Origin: Rhynchopus sp. YZ270_cl-10
Lineage: Eukaryota > Euglenozoa > Diplonemea > Diplonemida > Diplonemidae
Assembly (NCBI GenBank): GCA_964035575.1
Contig: OZ037871.1
Location: 1,116,001 to 1,180,000 of the forward strand
DNA length: 64,000 nucleotides
Reading direction: 5' to 3'
Shown: positions 11,111-21,771 of the stretch, in pieces
How positions within the stretch are numbered: position 1 is the stretch's first letter
Layout of the letters: each line of letters begins with the position of its first letter
Made by a program: the position numbers and the translations under genes
Notes under the pieces: model-generated
Databases searched by the model: none
Seen by the model: only the letters and a program-made list of their open reading frames with translations
Told to the model about the DNA's origin: nothing

Positions 11111-11855
11111 CAGTGTTTCCCAGCATCTCACCTAACTCTGAAAATAGGTGAGATTTTGCGGTTTTGCGGGTTTTTGTATAGGTGTGGCGAGCCCGGGCGC
11201 GCTTCGCGCGCCCGGGTCCCCACCTTAGCTCAAGTTGGGGGCCTCCGGCGGAATGCGAGAATTTCTCGGAGTTCGGCACTTCATTGATATTTGCACCAGG
11301 CACACGTGGTACACGAATTATCAGTAACCTCAGTACATTTACAAAATAAACGGCAGTCATGGCAGTCATGGCAGGCATGGCACCCAAGCGAAGCCACGGT
11401 ACGCAACATTTCTAAAAATTGTTGACATAAATGTCACTGTCGTTGGAAGATTGGGGGGTCAGCTTGTTTTTGTGCCCAAAATTTCTCAGCACTGCTGACC
11501 AGGGACATTGGGAACATAGGGATTTTTGCGGAGCAAAAAAAAATCAAACAAATGGCGCCGCAGGCGAAAAAAAATTAGGGTACAGTGTAAAAATCTATCT
11601 TTTTTACAGCACATAGTCACACACCTAACCCTTTTTTGCGGAGCAAAAAAGGGAAAATGGCGCCGCAGGCAAAAAAAAATTGAGGTACAGCCTGGATGGT
11701 GCGGTCAGCAACCCAGTTCCCATGGTACTCCCGTGGTTCAACCATGATTTTTTTTTTTTTTTTTTTTCCTGCAGGTGAGATTTCTCACCTCACTTTTTTT
11801 TTTTTTTTTTTTTTGTGAGATTTCTCACCCCAAAATCTCACCGTGGGAAACACTG
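11111..11855. mobile_element. Nonautonomous hAT-like element (745 bp, 8-bp TSD)
   Basis: The element begins CAGTGTTTCCCA and ends TGGGAAACACTG after one-base adjustment, and it is flanked on both sides by TATAAACC (11103-11110 and 11856-11863). An 8-bp target duplication with CAG...CTG ends is typical of the hAT superfamily. Inside there is no transposase frame. It holds a strong GC hairpin (about 11190-11222, core CGCGCTTCGCGCG), several copies of gtgagat/tctcac, and a ~190-bp module (11534-11725) also found downstream at 12196. Likely a MITE-type derivative mobilised in trans. The perfect duplication suggests a fairly recent insertion. Confidence 0.85.
11534..11725 (+). repeat. Repeat module E, copy 1 (inside hAT-like element)
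   Basis: Two successive sub-units, each with GCGGAGCAAAAAA followed by ATGGCGCCGCAGGC and a TTGAGGTACAGC/TAGGGTACAGTG-type end, then GGTGCGGTCAGCAACCCAGT. The same order and spacing recur at 12201-12410, outside this element. Confidence 0.8.
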
Positions 11856-12200
11856 TATAAACCAGAACAGTAACTACAGGCTATTATATACGATTTTTTT
11901 CCTTACCAAAAGTGCAAAAAAAGTGAGGTTGCTATTCCTGAGGGGGCTGGAGGCACGGAGGGGCTTTTTTGGAAGAAGTGGACTTAAGTTTGAAGTATCA
12001 TCGTTGTCCAGGGAGGGTTCCCGGCTACCGGCTAGTTTCCTAGGGGGCCTCATGGCTTCACTGGCTAGGGCTCCAGCAGGTCCCACACATGCACTGTGCC
12101 TGACTTTCCCAGCACCTTTCACCCCTTCAGGAGGAGTGCCACAAAGGGCACCCGGATGCAATTTTTCACGTCCATATGAGGACGTGACTCTATTTTTTTT

Positions 12201-12410
12201 TGCGGAGCAAAAAAAAATAATATAAAATGGCGCCGCAGGCGGAAAAAAATTGGGGTACGGTGTAAAAATCTAGCCTTTTACACCACAGAGTCACTCAACG
12301 AACCCTTTTTTGCGGAGCAAAAAAGGAAAAATGGCGCCGCAGGCAAAAATTTTTTGGGTACAGCCTGTATGGTACGGGATTCATGGTGCGGTCAGCAGCC
12401 CAGTTCCCCA
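12201..12410 (+). repeat. Repeat module E, copy 2
   Basis: Second copy of the module seen at 11534: GCGGAGCAAAAAA, AATGGCGCCGCAGGC, a GGTACGGTGTAAAAATC stretch, the second sub-unit, and GTGCGGTCAGCAGCCCAGT. It is moderately diverged from copy 1. No bounding inverted repeats were found here, so it may be the remnant of an older relative of the hAT-like element. Confidence 0.75.
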
Positions 12411-12642
12411 AAAAATGCAAAAAACTTTTTCTCCAAATCTGCAAATTTTTTTTTTTTTTTTCAAAACTGAGGTTTGGCCTCAGTTCTACTATGGTGTATA
12501 AATCTCTGAGTAACTACCATTCACATTTTCTCTCAACTGAGATGTGTTTTAGCACGTTCCCACTATTTTCTCTTTCCCCCATTTTTCGGAAAGACAAATA
12601 ATTTGTGTATACCTTTCCCCCCCTTTCCCAAAATTCCACTAA

Positions 12643-13819
12643 GGGTAGCACAATTAAAAATATTGTTTAGTGTCCTGCGCGCGAACAGATTTTTGGAAAT
12701 CCAAAAAAAAAAAAATAATTGGGACACAACTACAAAAAAAATAATTTTCATGGTTGGTAGGTTGAAGTCAGGACGGACGAAGTCTCGGAGGGCCCTAAGG
12801 GGGAAGGCAGGTAGGGCACTTCTGTCTGGGAAAAAGTGACCAGAAAAAAAAAAATGTCGGGGTCCCGAAGTGCTCCCAAATGTGCGAAATAAGCATTTTT
12901 GCACACACGTGTATAAAAAAAAATCCGCCTCCGGCGGGGTTCGTTTTCGAGGATTTTCAGAGATCTCACGTTATGAAGATTTCCTTAGGAAACCATTGAA
13001 TCTCATATTTCAGAATAATAGTACCTTAGAGTGTTTTTGGACACACATGTGACCCCACCGTGGAGAGCAATCGGCTCGTGCAATCAAAAGAAAGTGGAGA
13101 AAAGGTACAAGAATAAAAAAAGTTGGGTACCGTGCGCCTGCGGCGCTGCCTGTTCCCTACCAGTTTCTACAGGCAAACACTTGCCCCCTTTACCTTACAC
13201 TGACGGGTTTTGACCAAAACCAAGAACTTGTCCATTTCGGCAAATTGACCCCACCACAGAACGGACGGATTCCGGAAATGCAAATGCCGGTGTTTTCGCG
13301 CATTTTCATGTTTCAAGACGTCAGGATCAGGGAGAGAAAATCTGGTTGTGGGATTTACCTTGGCCCTCTTTACCCTACATGGATTTTGACCAAAACCAAG
13401 AATTTGGCCATTTCGGCAAATTGACCCCACCACAGTGCGGACGGATTCCGGAAATCCCAATCGCGGTATGTTTTCGGGCTGAAAACCCACTGTTTTTTCA
13501 AGGGAAAAAATTGCTTCCAAATGTCGGAATTTTCCGAATTTTCCTGAAAATGACCCTTGTTTACGAGTATGGGTTCATATTTTGCGAAAATTTAAGTCAC
13601 TAAAATTTTGTCCATTTTTCCGTATTCACCCCACCACAAGCCGGGATTGGCTCAGAAATGCAACAAAACGCCCCAGAGTTAGGAAATAGCCTGAAAAGAG
13701 GGCAAAATAGGTGAGGGAAAAATTATTTTTTTTTGACTTGTTATTTTTTTTTTGCGTGCGTGCGAACAGATTTTTGGGGAGCAGTGGGACACTAAACAAG
13801 GTTTTTAATTGTGCTACCC
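12643..13819. mobile_element. Nonautonomous Harbinger-like element (1.18 kb, TAA TSD)
   Basis: Terminal inverted repeats of roughly 110 bp: left end GGGTAGCACAATTAAAAA (12643 onward), right end the reverse complement finishing CTACCC at 13819. Both flanks are TAA (12640-12642 and 13820-13822). A 3-bp TWA duplication with GGG-starting ends fits PIF/Harbinger. The repeats also share TTGTTTAGTGTCC and GCGAACAGATTTTTGG. No transposase is visible. The interior holds module D (13049-13150) and module C (13211-13290, 13384-13462), both present in other elements of this window. Confidence 0.8.
13211..13462 (+). repeat. Module C, two tandem copies
   Basis: Copies at about 13211-13290 and 13384-13462 share TTTTGACCAAAACCAAGAA, GGCAAATTGACCCCACCAC and GGACGGATTCCGGAAAT. 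A third copy is inside the TIR element at 25425-26234 (25776-25857) and a decayed one near 13590-13680. Confidence 0.8.
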
Positions 13820-14062
13820 TAAATCTCATTCACTGTTTTCCCACTTTTTCCCCTCCTCATTTTCCCCCCCCATTGTTCAATTGTAATTTGTCCAAATATC
13901 TTCTTGTATAAAAAACGCCTCATCTTTCCCCCATATTTTCTCTCCCCCCTCACCTCACGGAAAAACCCAATCTCTCCCCCCACACAAACAACACAAAAAA
14001 AAAAAGGTGGGTTTCAATAACAAAACACATCTCTCTCTCTCCTTTCCTTCTCCCCTCCCCCA

Positions 14063-16201
14063 ATGCTTCTTCATGAGCTCTACGGCGGTCCTCGACCCTT
14101 AGATGTGGTATTCCCTGAGGCTGTTAGCAAGGACCCATTTGCGTGCAGAGGGCATGCATATACGGTGGAGGTCCAACAGCGTGGGTTGCTGGAGCGGTTG
14201 ATAGGGGTTGTTCGATCAGGTGAAGTGCAAGGTGCTACGGCGCAGCAGACCTTAGCGGAAGTGGTGAGAGTGTGTACTGCCGAGGCAACTCCATCGTTAG
14301 AGACAGTGCTCTGCAAACTGTCTGCGATTATCCTTGGTACTTCTGCAGAGTGGGATGCGTTGAAACCGCTTCAGCAGCACCCTGCAAAATTCATCGAAAA
14401 ATTGCAATCAGAGTTAAAGATTCATCCGAACCCAACAGAGCTGGGAGTACTATTCAAACAAACCGGGTTGTTGAAGCATAGCTTGATTTTGAGGCTTTGT
14501 GACGAAGCCTTTTTAGAAAAAACCCAACAATACATTGACGAAATCGAGGCAAGAGTGGAGGAGGGGGTGTTCGAAGATGAAGTGGCCGGGTTGCGTTCGT
14601 TTATTGCAGGGGTGTTTGGGGAGTGGTTTGTACCGTTGCTTTGCTTAGAGGAGGCAGCGGATAGGGGTGCGCACTATACACGCCTAGAGCTCATTGTTTT
14701 GGAACGTCTTGGCAGAACTCTGTGCAAATCCTTTTTCGATGTGACCGTGACGTACCCCGACAGCCGCGACACCCTTCTCTCCCTCAAGGCATGCCTTGTA
14801 GCCGTCCCTACCCTTTACCCCCATTTGGTCTCCTCTGCTAGGGAACAGATTGAAAAACGTCTGCTTCAAGCAGGCGCATTCACAGAAGACGCGATAGAGG
14901 TGTACATCAATACGTTGAACGCAGTGGACACCCTCTTCCCTAGCCAGCCAAATGCGATGGATTCTATAGCGACAGTCATGGAGGAGTTTTTGCGGAGAAG
15001 GAGAGACGGCGCAGCGTTGTTTGTTACTGGATTGATCAATGATGATAGTAGCAGGTTGGCTGCAGTGCTGCATCCGGAGTTTCATGTTCGCGGGAAGGAG
15101 GAGGATGCGAGTATGACGGAGCAAATGCATGTCATGCGAAAGCTTGATGTCCTCAAACGTTTGGTGCACACCTTTGGTGGGAGAGAATATGTTGTCTCTC
15201 TGTATCGTGGGGTGCTTGCGGAGCGTCTCCTGACACGGCAGGACTTTGATGCAGACTCTGAGATCACTGCGTTGGAATTGCTCAAAATCCGCTTCGGCGA
15301 AGCCCCACTGCAGAACTGCGAAGTTATGTTGCGCGACATGGCAGACTCAAAACGCTTCTTCCAGGTCCTCGAGAAGGAGCGGGGCCAGACCACCACCGAC
15401 AGACCACAGCACTCTGCTCTTATCCAATCGCATCTGTATTGGCCAAAGGCAAGCAGCGTGAATGGTCTCGTTGTGCATCCGTACGTTGCCCAGCTCCAAG
15501 AAGAATTTGCAGAGGAATTCCAAAAACGGAAGGAGCCGCGGAAGTTCCGTGTGTACACTGGTGTGGGGAATGTGACGTTGGAAGTCTCTCTTTGGGCGGA
15601 CGCAAGCAAGCAGGTGCGTGAGACGCAGAGTGTGACGTGCTCCATCCTGCAGGCAAGTCTGCTCCTGCACCTTGCGGATGCAGAGAAGGATAGCGGCGGT
15701 GCGAGCGTCCCTGCAGCAGTGCTCTCTGCGTTGTCTGGGATAGAGGCAGCGCAGGTGGACGCGAAGATGGGCTTCTGGACAGGGCTTTCCTTTGTGCTGC
15801 ACGATGCAGCGGGGTATTCTTGTGCGCAGTACAAAACGAAGTCGGGGCCTTCATTGTCGCAGGTATGTCAACCCCTTTGACCTCGCAATCAAATATTTGC
15901 TTATTCCTACCGGAACAGCAAGGTGTCAAATTAAAATGTTTTTTTTACCTCTCAGGATGACGACGAGATGGCATGCAGTGAAGACTCCGACAGCGACCTG
16001 AACGACGCCATCCGAGCCTACGTCGTGGGCATCGTGAACAACCACGGCCAGGCCGAGCCCTCCCACATCGAGAACATGCTCAAGAACTACCTCCCAGAGT
16101 ACTGCAAGCCACGCAGCGCACTCATGATCCTCCTCAACTCCATGACCGAGCAGCAGGTTCTTACGCGCAACGGCAACGTCTTCACCGTCAACAATATGTA
16201 G
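14063..16201 (+). CDS. ANAPC2: Anaphase-promoting complex subunit 2 (cullin-like scaffold)
   Basis: Two exons, 14063-15862 and 15956-16201, with a 93-bp intron (GTATGT...CTCTCAG) in phase 0; the protein is 681 residues, shorter than the human one (~820), mainly at the N-terminus. APC2 is the cullin subunit of the APC/C ubiquitin ligase; it binds the RING subunit APC11 and drives cyclin and securin degradation in the nucleus. Diagnostic stretches are LVHTFGGREYVVSLYRGVLA, ELLKIRFGEAPLQNCEVMLR-DMADSKR (the APC2 signature), the cullin-homology strand region KFRVYTGVGNVTLEVSL, and, in exon 2, the C-terminal winged helix IRAYVVGIVNNHGQAEPSHI ending in FTVNNM. The start is the first ATG after a C/T-rich tract. 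Without splicing the protein would lose its winged helix, which supports the intron. Confidence 0.93.
15863..15955 (+). other. Spliceosomal intron in ANAPC2
   Basis: 93 bp, donor GTATGT, acceptor with a T-run and CTCTCAG. Removing it joins two phase-0 exons and restores the conserved APC2 C-terminus. Confidence 0.9.
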
Positions 16202-16340
16202 ATCGAGACATGTCTCAACTTTTCCCTTTAGATTCCCCAAATGTTTCATTAGACAACGTATACCATCTCCCTTTTTTGTTAATCATGATCAGCCTTCTGC
16301 AACAACGTTCAACAGGGTACACAGAAAAGATATTCCAAAA

Positions 16341-18834
16341 ATGAACGACTTTTTGGCGAAGGCGCAAAGCAAAGCGAACGACCTGAAAAACAAGGCCCTA
16401 GGCCTGACCCCCCTTCAGGTGCGTGTCAACGACGCGACGAACGACGACCCCACAGGGCCGCATGGACGCGACGTGCAGGAGATTGCGGATGCGTCGTTCC
16501 ACGCAGAGGACAGGCGGGTGATTCTGAGCATGCTCTTCACAAAGCTGCGCTGCGAAGGCAAGCAGTGGAGACAGTGCTACAAGAGTCTCAGCGTGCTGGA
16601 AGCACTCTGCACAAAAGGACCAAACAAGGTGGCCTCCAGTGTCAAGGAGAACGGGCAGTACATCATTGCAGAGATCTCCCGCAGCTTTAACCACGTGGAC
16701 GAGCGTGGCATTGACCAGGGTGTGAATGTCCGGGAACGTGCCAAGAAGCTGATGAACCTGCTCACGGACTATGACCTCCTCCAGGCAGAGCGTGAGCGTG
16801 CGCAGCAGCTGAAGGAGCGTATGGACGGTGTTTCAACGACAGGGAAGAGCAGCAGGATGGGGGGCTACTCACCGAAGGACCCAATGGATTCGTACGACGT
16901 CGACTACGACCATAAGCCGTCGCGAACGCAGCAGCGCAGATCCGAGCGTGGCGAGCGCGAAAAGAACCTCGAGAAGAAGGAGAAGGAGTTCGCAGAGGGC
17001 CTCCGTGCACAGCAGGAGCACACAAGCGGTACCACCACAGCAACGCCCATCCCTGGGCCGTCGTCCAAGCCTGCAGCACGCCGCCCGGCCTCGTCTATCA
17101 CAGTCAAGGCACCACCAACAGACGCAGCGATCCAGCAGCGCAATGTGCAGGTCGCACAGCCAGTTGCACAGCCGGTCGCACAGCCGCAGGCAGAAGAGTT
17201 CAACGCCTTCCCTACACAGGATAACACATTTGATCCGAGAGTTGCGCCTGCACCAGCACAGGTATGGCTTTTTATTATCCTGGTGCATAAAATTTACTTT
17301 GTTTGAAATGCACGTAAGACTCTTGCAACGCTTCCCTTTGCTAAAAATTCACCCATACCCTACAGAATGACTTCGCCGACTTCAACCCCCGCGCAACAGC
17401 ACAGCCGCAACAGCAACAGCAACCGCCCCCACAGCCCAAGAAGGAGATCGACCCCTTTGGCGACTTCCTTGGCGACACATCTTCAACCCCCGCACCACAG
17501 CAGCAGCAGCAACAGCAGCAGCAGTGGAACCAACCTGCACCTTCGCAACCCCAGCAGCAGCAGCAGCAGCAGTGGGGGCAGATGCAGCAGGCACAGCCCT
17601 TCCAACAGCAACAGCAGCAGCCACAGCAGCAGCAGCCACAGCAACAGCAGCAACAGGCGATGTTCGACCCGTTCTCAGCACCTACCCCCACCCCTGCCCC
17701 GCAGCAGCAGCAGCAGCAGCCACCCGCAGCCACCCCCACCCCTGCTGCCTTCGACCCCTTCAGCATGCCTAGCAGCAGCGCAGCACCCGCCACCTCCACC
17801 AACGACGACCCGTTCTCCGCATTTGCGGTATGTATTATTTTTTATTTGGAGTCACGTCAGCTTATTGCACACGGGAGAGTGCCACCCTTTGCATGAGCTC
17901 GACTGAGATGCGTTTTAGCACGTTTCAACCCCCCCTTTTTTTGCCATCGCGCTTTGTATCCATACCTATTGCTTCACACAGAGCGCGACACCCGAGCCCA
18001 AGAAGGCCGACCAGGGCGCCGAGAAGAAGTCCCTCGAGAAGGGCTTCCTCGGGGACATGGCTGGCATGCTTGCGAACCTCGACATCCACAGCTCACAGCG
18101 CGCAGCGTCACCTAAGGCGGGCGGGACGAAGTCGCTTTCTGACATGCAAAAAAGTATGTCACACCCACCCGGTTCATCTTTCCCCCCTCTAACACCCTAA
18201 CGCCATTAGGCCCAACTTATCACTCATGATACAACTGATTTCTTTCAATACTAAGCCACGAAAGGCCTAAATTTCATCTCATAAACTCATCTTTCAAGCA
18301 TCATCCTCTCAACGGGGGAACAACTTTATTGAAGCTCTATGGTACACCACACCACACCTTACCGCACATATTCTACGCAATAATTACCCCTCACTACCCA
18401 CACCTTACCCCCTTGCAGATGGAAACACACAGCAGCAGCAGAGCGTTTCTGGCCTGCAGCAGAACATCCCTCAGAACATGAACCAGGGTATTATGGGGAT
18501 GAACCAACCCAACCAGGGGATGATGGGAAACAACATGGGGATGAACCAGCAGGGTATGGGGATGCAGCAGGGGCAGATGGGGATGCAGAATGGGATGAAC
18601 AACAACATGGGGATGGGCATGCAAAACCAAGGGATGATGCAGCAAAACAACATGATGATGCACAACCAGATGAACACACAGCAGAACATGATGCAGAACA
18701 ACCAAATGCAAAACCAGGGCATGGGGATGAACGCAATGCAACCCAACATGGGGATGCAAAACCAGATGCAAAACAATGGCATGGGAATGCAGAACAACCA
18801 GCAGATGAACTCAAACGCGAACAGCTTTTTCTAG
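16341..18834 (+). CDS. Epsin-like ENTH-domain clathrin adaptor
   Basis: Four exons: 16341-17261, 17366-17827, 17982-18153 and 18419-18834; introns start GTATGG, GTATGT, GTATGT and end CTACAG, CACACAG, TTGCAG. The predicted protein is about 656 residues. Residues ~15-150 form the ENTH domain (VRVNDATNDDPTGPHGRD, GKQWRQCYKSLSVLEALC, DQGVNVRERAKKLMNLL), which binds phosphoinositides and bends membranes. After a charged linker come Gln-rich segments with four DPF motifs (IDPFGDF, FDPFSAP, FDPFSMP, DDPFSAF), the classic AP-2 binding sites. The last exon encodes a Met/Asn/Gln/Gly-rich tail of repeated MGMQN/QNQM units. Role: endocytic adaptor at the plasma membrane or TGN. Exon 3 ends in phase 1 and exon 4 completes the codon, so the tail reads on in frame. 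Confidence 0.9.
17262..17365 (+). other. Epsin intron 1
   Basis: 104 bp, GTATGG...CCCTACAG, phase 0. Confidence 0.85.
17828..17981 (+). other. Epsin intron 2 containing a dispersed-repeat relative
   Basis: 154 bp, GTATGT...TTCACACAG, phase 0. It includes ccctttgcatgagc...gcgttttagcacg...caac plus a T-run (17879-17945). Relatives lie at 12525-12560 and 30985-31040 in non-coding DNA, so a dispersed repeat has probably inserted in this intron. Confidence 0.75.
18154..18418 (+). other. Epsin intron 3
   Basis: 265 bp, GTATGT...CCCCCTTGCAG; phase 1, restored by exon 4. Confidence 0.8.
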
Positions 18835-20055
18835 AATCTTTCCCCCCCCTCCCTCCCTCCAATCTCCCCGCTCAGGTGAGTAACACCACCGAGGTTTAGT
18901 GTAGCGTGCAATTTTATCGTTTTTTTTGTTTCTTTTTTTTTTTTTTTTTTTTGTAAGGGAGGCGCGAAGAAGGTGGTTTTTCTGACTGCTTTGTTCACAT
19001 CACCTCTTTCCCCCCCTTTTCAACCTATTTAGCATTTGCATACAAAGAGATAGCGGAGCCGTGTATTTGAAAATACAATAAAAACTATCCCAGGAAAAAA
19101 AAATCTGTTATCGTAACGACATGACTATTTTTAAAAACGGGGAGAGTGATTACCGTAATCGTAAAAATTATTGGCCGTACTAATGTTCGATTTTTTCTGG
19201 AAGTTCGACCTTTTTTTACGGTCAATAGTTTTTTACGATTACAGGTATATTGTTAAAAGTGCTCCATCTCTGAGATTCAATACGTTAGCACGGAGAAAAC
19301 AGTGCCCTGAGGCATTTGCACTTTTTTTTTCAAAATTCTTTTGTGTGTTATGTTGTTTACAAATTATGAGAGACCATTACCATCTTTTAAAAAAATCCAT
19401 ATTTTTTTTTTGGTATTGTCATTCAAAAGCTATAAAAATAAAAATGGGGTATTTTTTTTGCATGCTAAAACAATAATGGAACAACAGTGTGTTTATTTTC
19501 TGGGATACGTTATGGCATTGTTCTTAGGGGGGAGATGGGATGGTTTTGCGGATAAGGAACGGCGCGAGTTTGTCGTTAAAAAAATAAAAGAGTTGACTAT
19601 TTTTCTGGTTTACAAAAATACAGGAAGATTTGCTCGCGAAGGAGGCAACAACAGTTTTACAAAAAGAAGGAGGGGGGGTAATACCACTTGTTTCAAATAA
19701 TCCACCCCCTCCCCTCCCCCCACACCAATGAGTCACCTTTATGCACCTATCAATGAGGGCGGACAGGTCGGTCAATTTGCCTCGGCTGCGCATTGCTTCC
19801 ATGTGGCGTAGTTTTGTGGACATGTACGCGCTTGCAACCCTATAAGATCCTTTCACAGACTAATTCAGCTGAGGCGATAGTCTTCTTTTCCTTTTTTTTT
19901 GATAGCGGACGGGCAGGATGTCACACCCCCTTCCCCTTTACACTACATTCGTCACACAACCCTTTCCCTAACTCACTCCTCCCTCTCCCTCTCCATCACC
20001 ACCTCTCAAAATCCAGGCGTATAATACAAAAACACGCCCAAACAACTCCCCCTAC
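18835..20055. other. Intergenic spacer
   Basis: No gene seen. T-runs near 18920-18950, a hairpin element at 19153-19245, and AT-rich DNA. The last ~130 bases before the next ATG are strongly C/T-rich and contain a possible acceptor-like AG (aaaatccag) before a short A-rich leader. Confidence 0.5.
19153..19245. mobile_element. Short hairpin MITE candidate flanked by TA
   Basis: Left arm CCGTAATCGTAAAAATTATT is matched by an imperfect reverse complement ending in TTTTTTACGATTACAGG, with a ~30-base loop; TA on both sides (19151-19152, 19246-19247). Structure resembles small mariner-type MITEs. No second copy seen in this window. Confidence 0.6.
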
Positions 20056-21771
20056 ATGGAAGCATACCCACAGAAGGGGATGATGTCCCCACCCAAGCGA
20101 AGCAGAACGGACCTGCAGAAGGTGCTGCAGGCACAGCTTGGCCGCAACTCGCCTGCGCCCATCACCTCCTCCACCACCACCACCTCTACCGACCACATCC
20201 CACCGCCCCCTCCACCACCACCACCACCACTCCAAAAATTTGATTTGATGTCTCCTTCTAAATCCCGGGGAGGAGGAGGAGGAATTCGGCCTTCAATGAG
20301 TGGAAAAGGAAGCTTCCCTGAAAGGCGATCTGGTGCCGGCCTCTCTCCTGACCCTGCGACAATCCGAAGCAGCACCGTAACGCGCCCCTCCTCCACCGCC
20401 CACCCAGCGCGCCGCAGCCACACCCCAGCAAACCTGCTCTCCCCAGCAGGCGCAGCGCACAGCAGCCTCCGTACGGCTTCACCGAGGACACAGATTGTGT
20501 CCCCACCTACCTTGCCCACACCGTTGTCAAACCCGCCTATGTCTCCCGCAGGGAATATTCCTAAGGCGAGAGTTATTGCACCGATTGGAGTGGAGGCAAT
20601 GACGGAGCCAATAGAGGCTGCACTACCTCGCGCAAGGCAGCCTACAGCAGAGGTGAAGGTGGAGGTGAAGGTGGAGAGGGCGGCAGTGGTGTCCCCGGTG
20701 CTGTTGGGTCCGCTTGATTTTTCTTCGCTCCCTGCGGCGAAGCTGCCGAGAGCGTTTCCTATGATTCCTGTGGTTCCTGTGATTCCTGTGGTGGTACCGC
20801 CATTAGATCTATCTCCGGTAGTGCAGGTCGCAAGCCGTTCTCCATCCTTTGGTAGTGTGTCGCCCCCGGCTTTGAGGGGGTTATCAGCGTCGCCGTCTGC
20901 TCTTCCTGTTGTTCCTGCCCCAGCGCTTGCTGAAGCAGCGATGCTTCCAGCGATACCTACTGTTTCTTCTTCTGTTCATATTCCGGTGATTTCTCCGATT
21001 TCTCCAGTTTCTGTTTCTCCTGTTGGATCGCCGAGGGGGTGTTCGATACGAGGGGCGTCTCCGCCCCCGATGACAGCAGGTGGTGCTGCTGCAGCTGTGG
21101 CGGCTGCAGAGGAGGCGAGAGAGGTGTTGATAGAGGACGCCGCGAGGCATGCGGCGCTGCAGGCTGAGGTGGCAACGAGGTTGCTGCAGGACACCATCGC
21201 CGCAGAAGGGGTTCTGCAGGCAACCGCGACCACAGCTGCCGCCGCAGACGGCATCGTACAAGAACGCCAAGCACGCTATGAGGACCTCTCCTCCACAATA
21301 TCCGCCTTAGAACGGCAAATACACGAACGTCGCTACGACCTTTGCATCAAAAGGAAAGCCCTTCACCCAGATCGCCCCAACTGCAGTACCGAAGATATGC
21401 AGTTGGAGTTGAAAAGACGGAGTATCGCGATAGATAGTGCAGAGGAGGCGTGTGGGAAGGCGGTCGCTTCGGCGTTGCAAGCGAAGCTGGCATCAGAAGC
21501 ATTACGACAGAGGTGTGCTGATGCGTCAGATGAGCGTGCCATAAAAGAGTTGGCGATGAGGGAAGCAGAGCAAGGTGTGCATCGAGCGGCGAAAAGTGTA
21601 GAGTTGCTGCAAGCAAGGTTGACCGCATCGACAGACAGAAACGCAGCATGCCAAGCAGTATTGGTCGAGAACAAAAGACGCGAAGCGCACAGCCGCCACA
21701 AAACATTCGCAGCGGACACAGCGTTAGTAGCCTCGGCATTGTCCCCTGGGAGTCCAAAGCTTTCCTACTAA
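20056..21771 (+). CDS. Pro/Ser/Ala-rich protein with C-terminal coiled coil
   Basis: 571 residues, ATG to TAA, no intron. The N-terminal half is disordered-looking: SP motifs (MMSPPKRS, SPAPI, MSPSKS, SPLAS type), a proline run near residue 55 and repeated VIPV/VSP segments. From about residue 340 it becomes an alanine/glutamate/arginine-rich helical region (AEEAREVLIEDAARHAALQA; ISALERQIHERRYDLCIKRK) and ends ALSPGSPKLSY. I recognise no family. It resembles the protein at 9181 in overall plan (SP motifs, alanine-rich helix, aromatic C-terminus after SP), so both may be cytoskeletal or scaffold proteins under proline-directed phosphorylation. That link is inference. Confidence 0.8.
   Translation: MEAYPQKGMMSPPKRSRTDLQKVLQAQLGRNSPAPITSSTTTTSTDHIPPPPPPPPPPLQKFDLMSPSKSRGGGGGIRPSMSGKGSFPERRSGAGLSPDPATIRSSTVTRPSSTAHPARRSHTPANLLSPAGAAHSSLRTASPRTQIVSPPTLPTPLSNPPMSPAGNIPKARVIAPIGVEAMTEPIEAALPRARQPTAEVKVEVKVERAAVVSPVLLGPLDFSSLPAAKLPRAFPMIPVVPVIPVVVPPLDLSPVVQVASRSPSFGSVSPPALRGLSASPSALPVVPAPALAEAAMLPAIPTVSSSVHIPVISPISPVSVSPVGSPRGCSIRGASPPPMTAGGAAAAVAAAEEAREVLIEDAARHAALQAEVATRLLQDTIAAEGVLQATATTAAAADGIVQERQARYEDLSSTISALERQIHERRYDLCIKRKALHPDRPNCSTEDMQLELKRRSIAIDSAEEACGKAVASALQAKLASEALRQRCADASDERAIKELAMREAEQGVHRAAKSVELLQARLTASTDRNAACQAVLVENKRREAHSRHKTFAADTALVASALSPGSPKLSY

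Noticed and set aside
11815-12225. 136-codon frame next to the hAT-like element
   Set aside because: Starts within the element's end and runs into module E; no family resemblance.
17341-17802. Cysteine-rich open frame on the minus strand
   Set aside because: Antisense of the CAG-rich exon 2 of the epsin gene; low complexity only.
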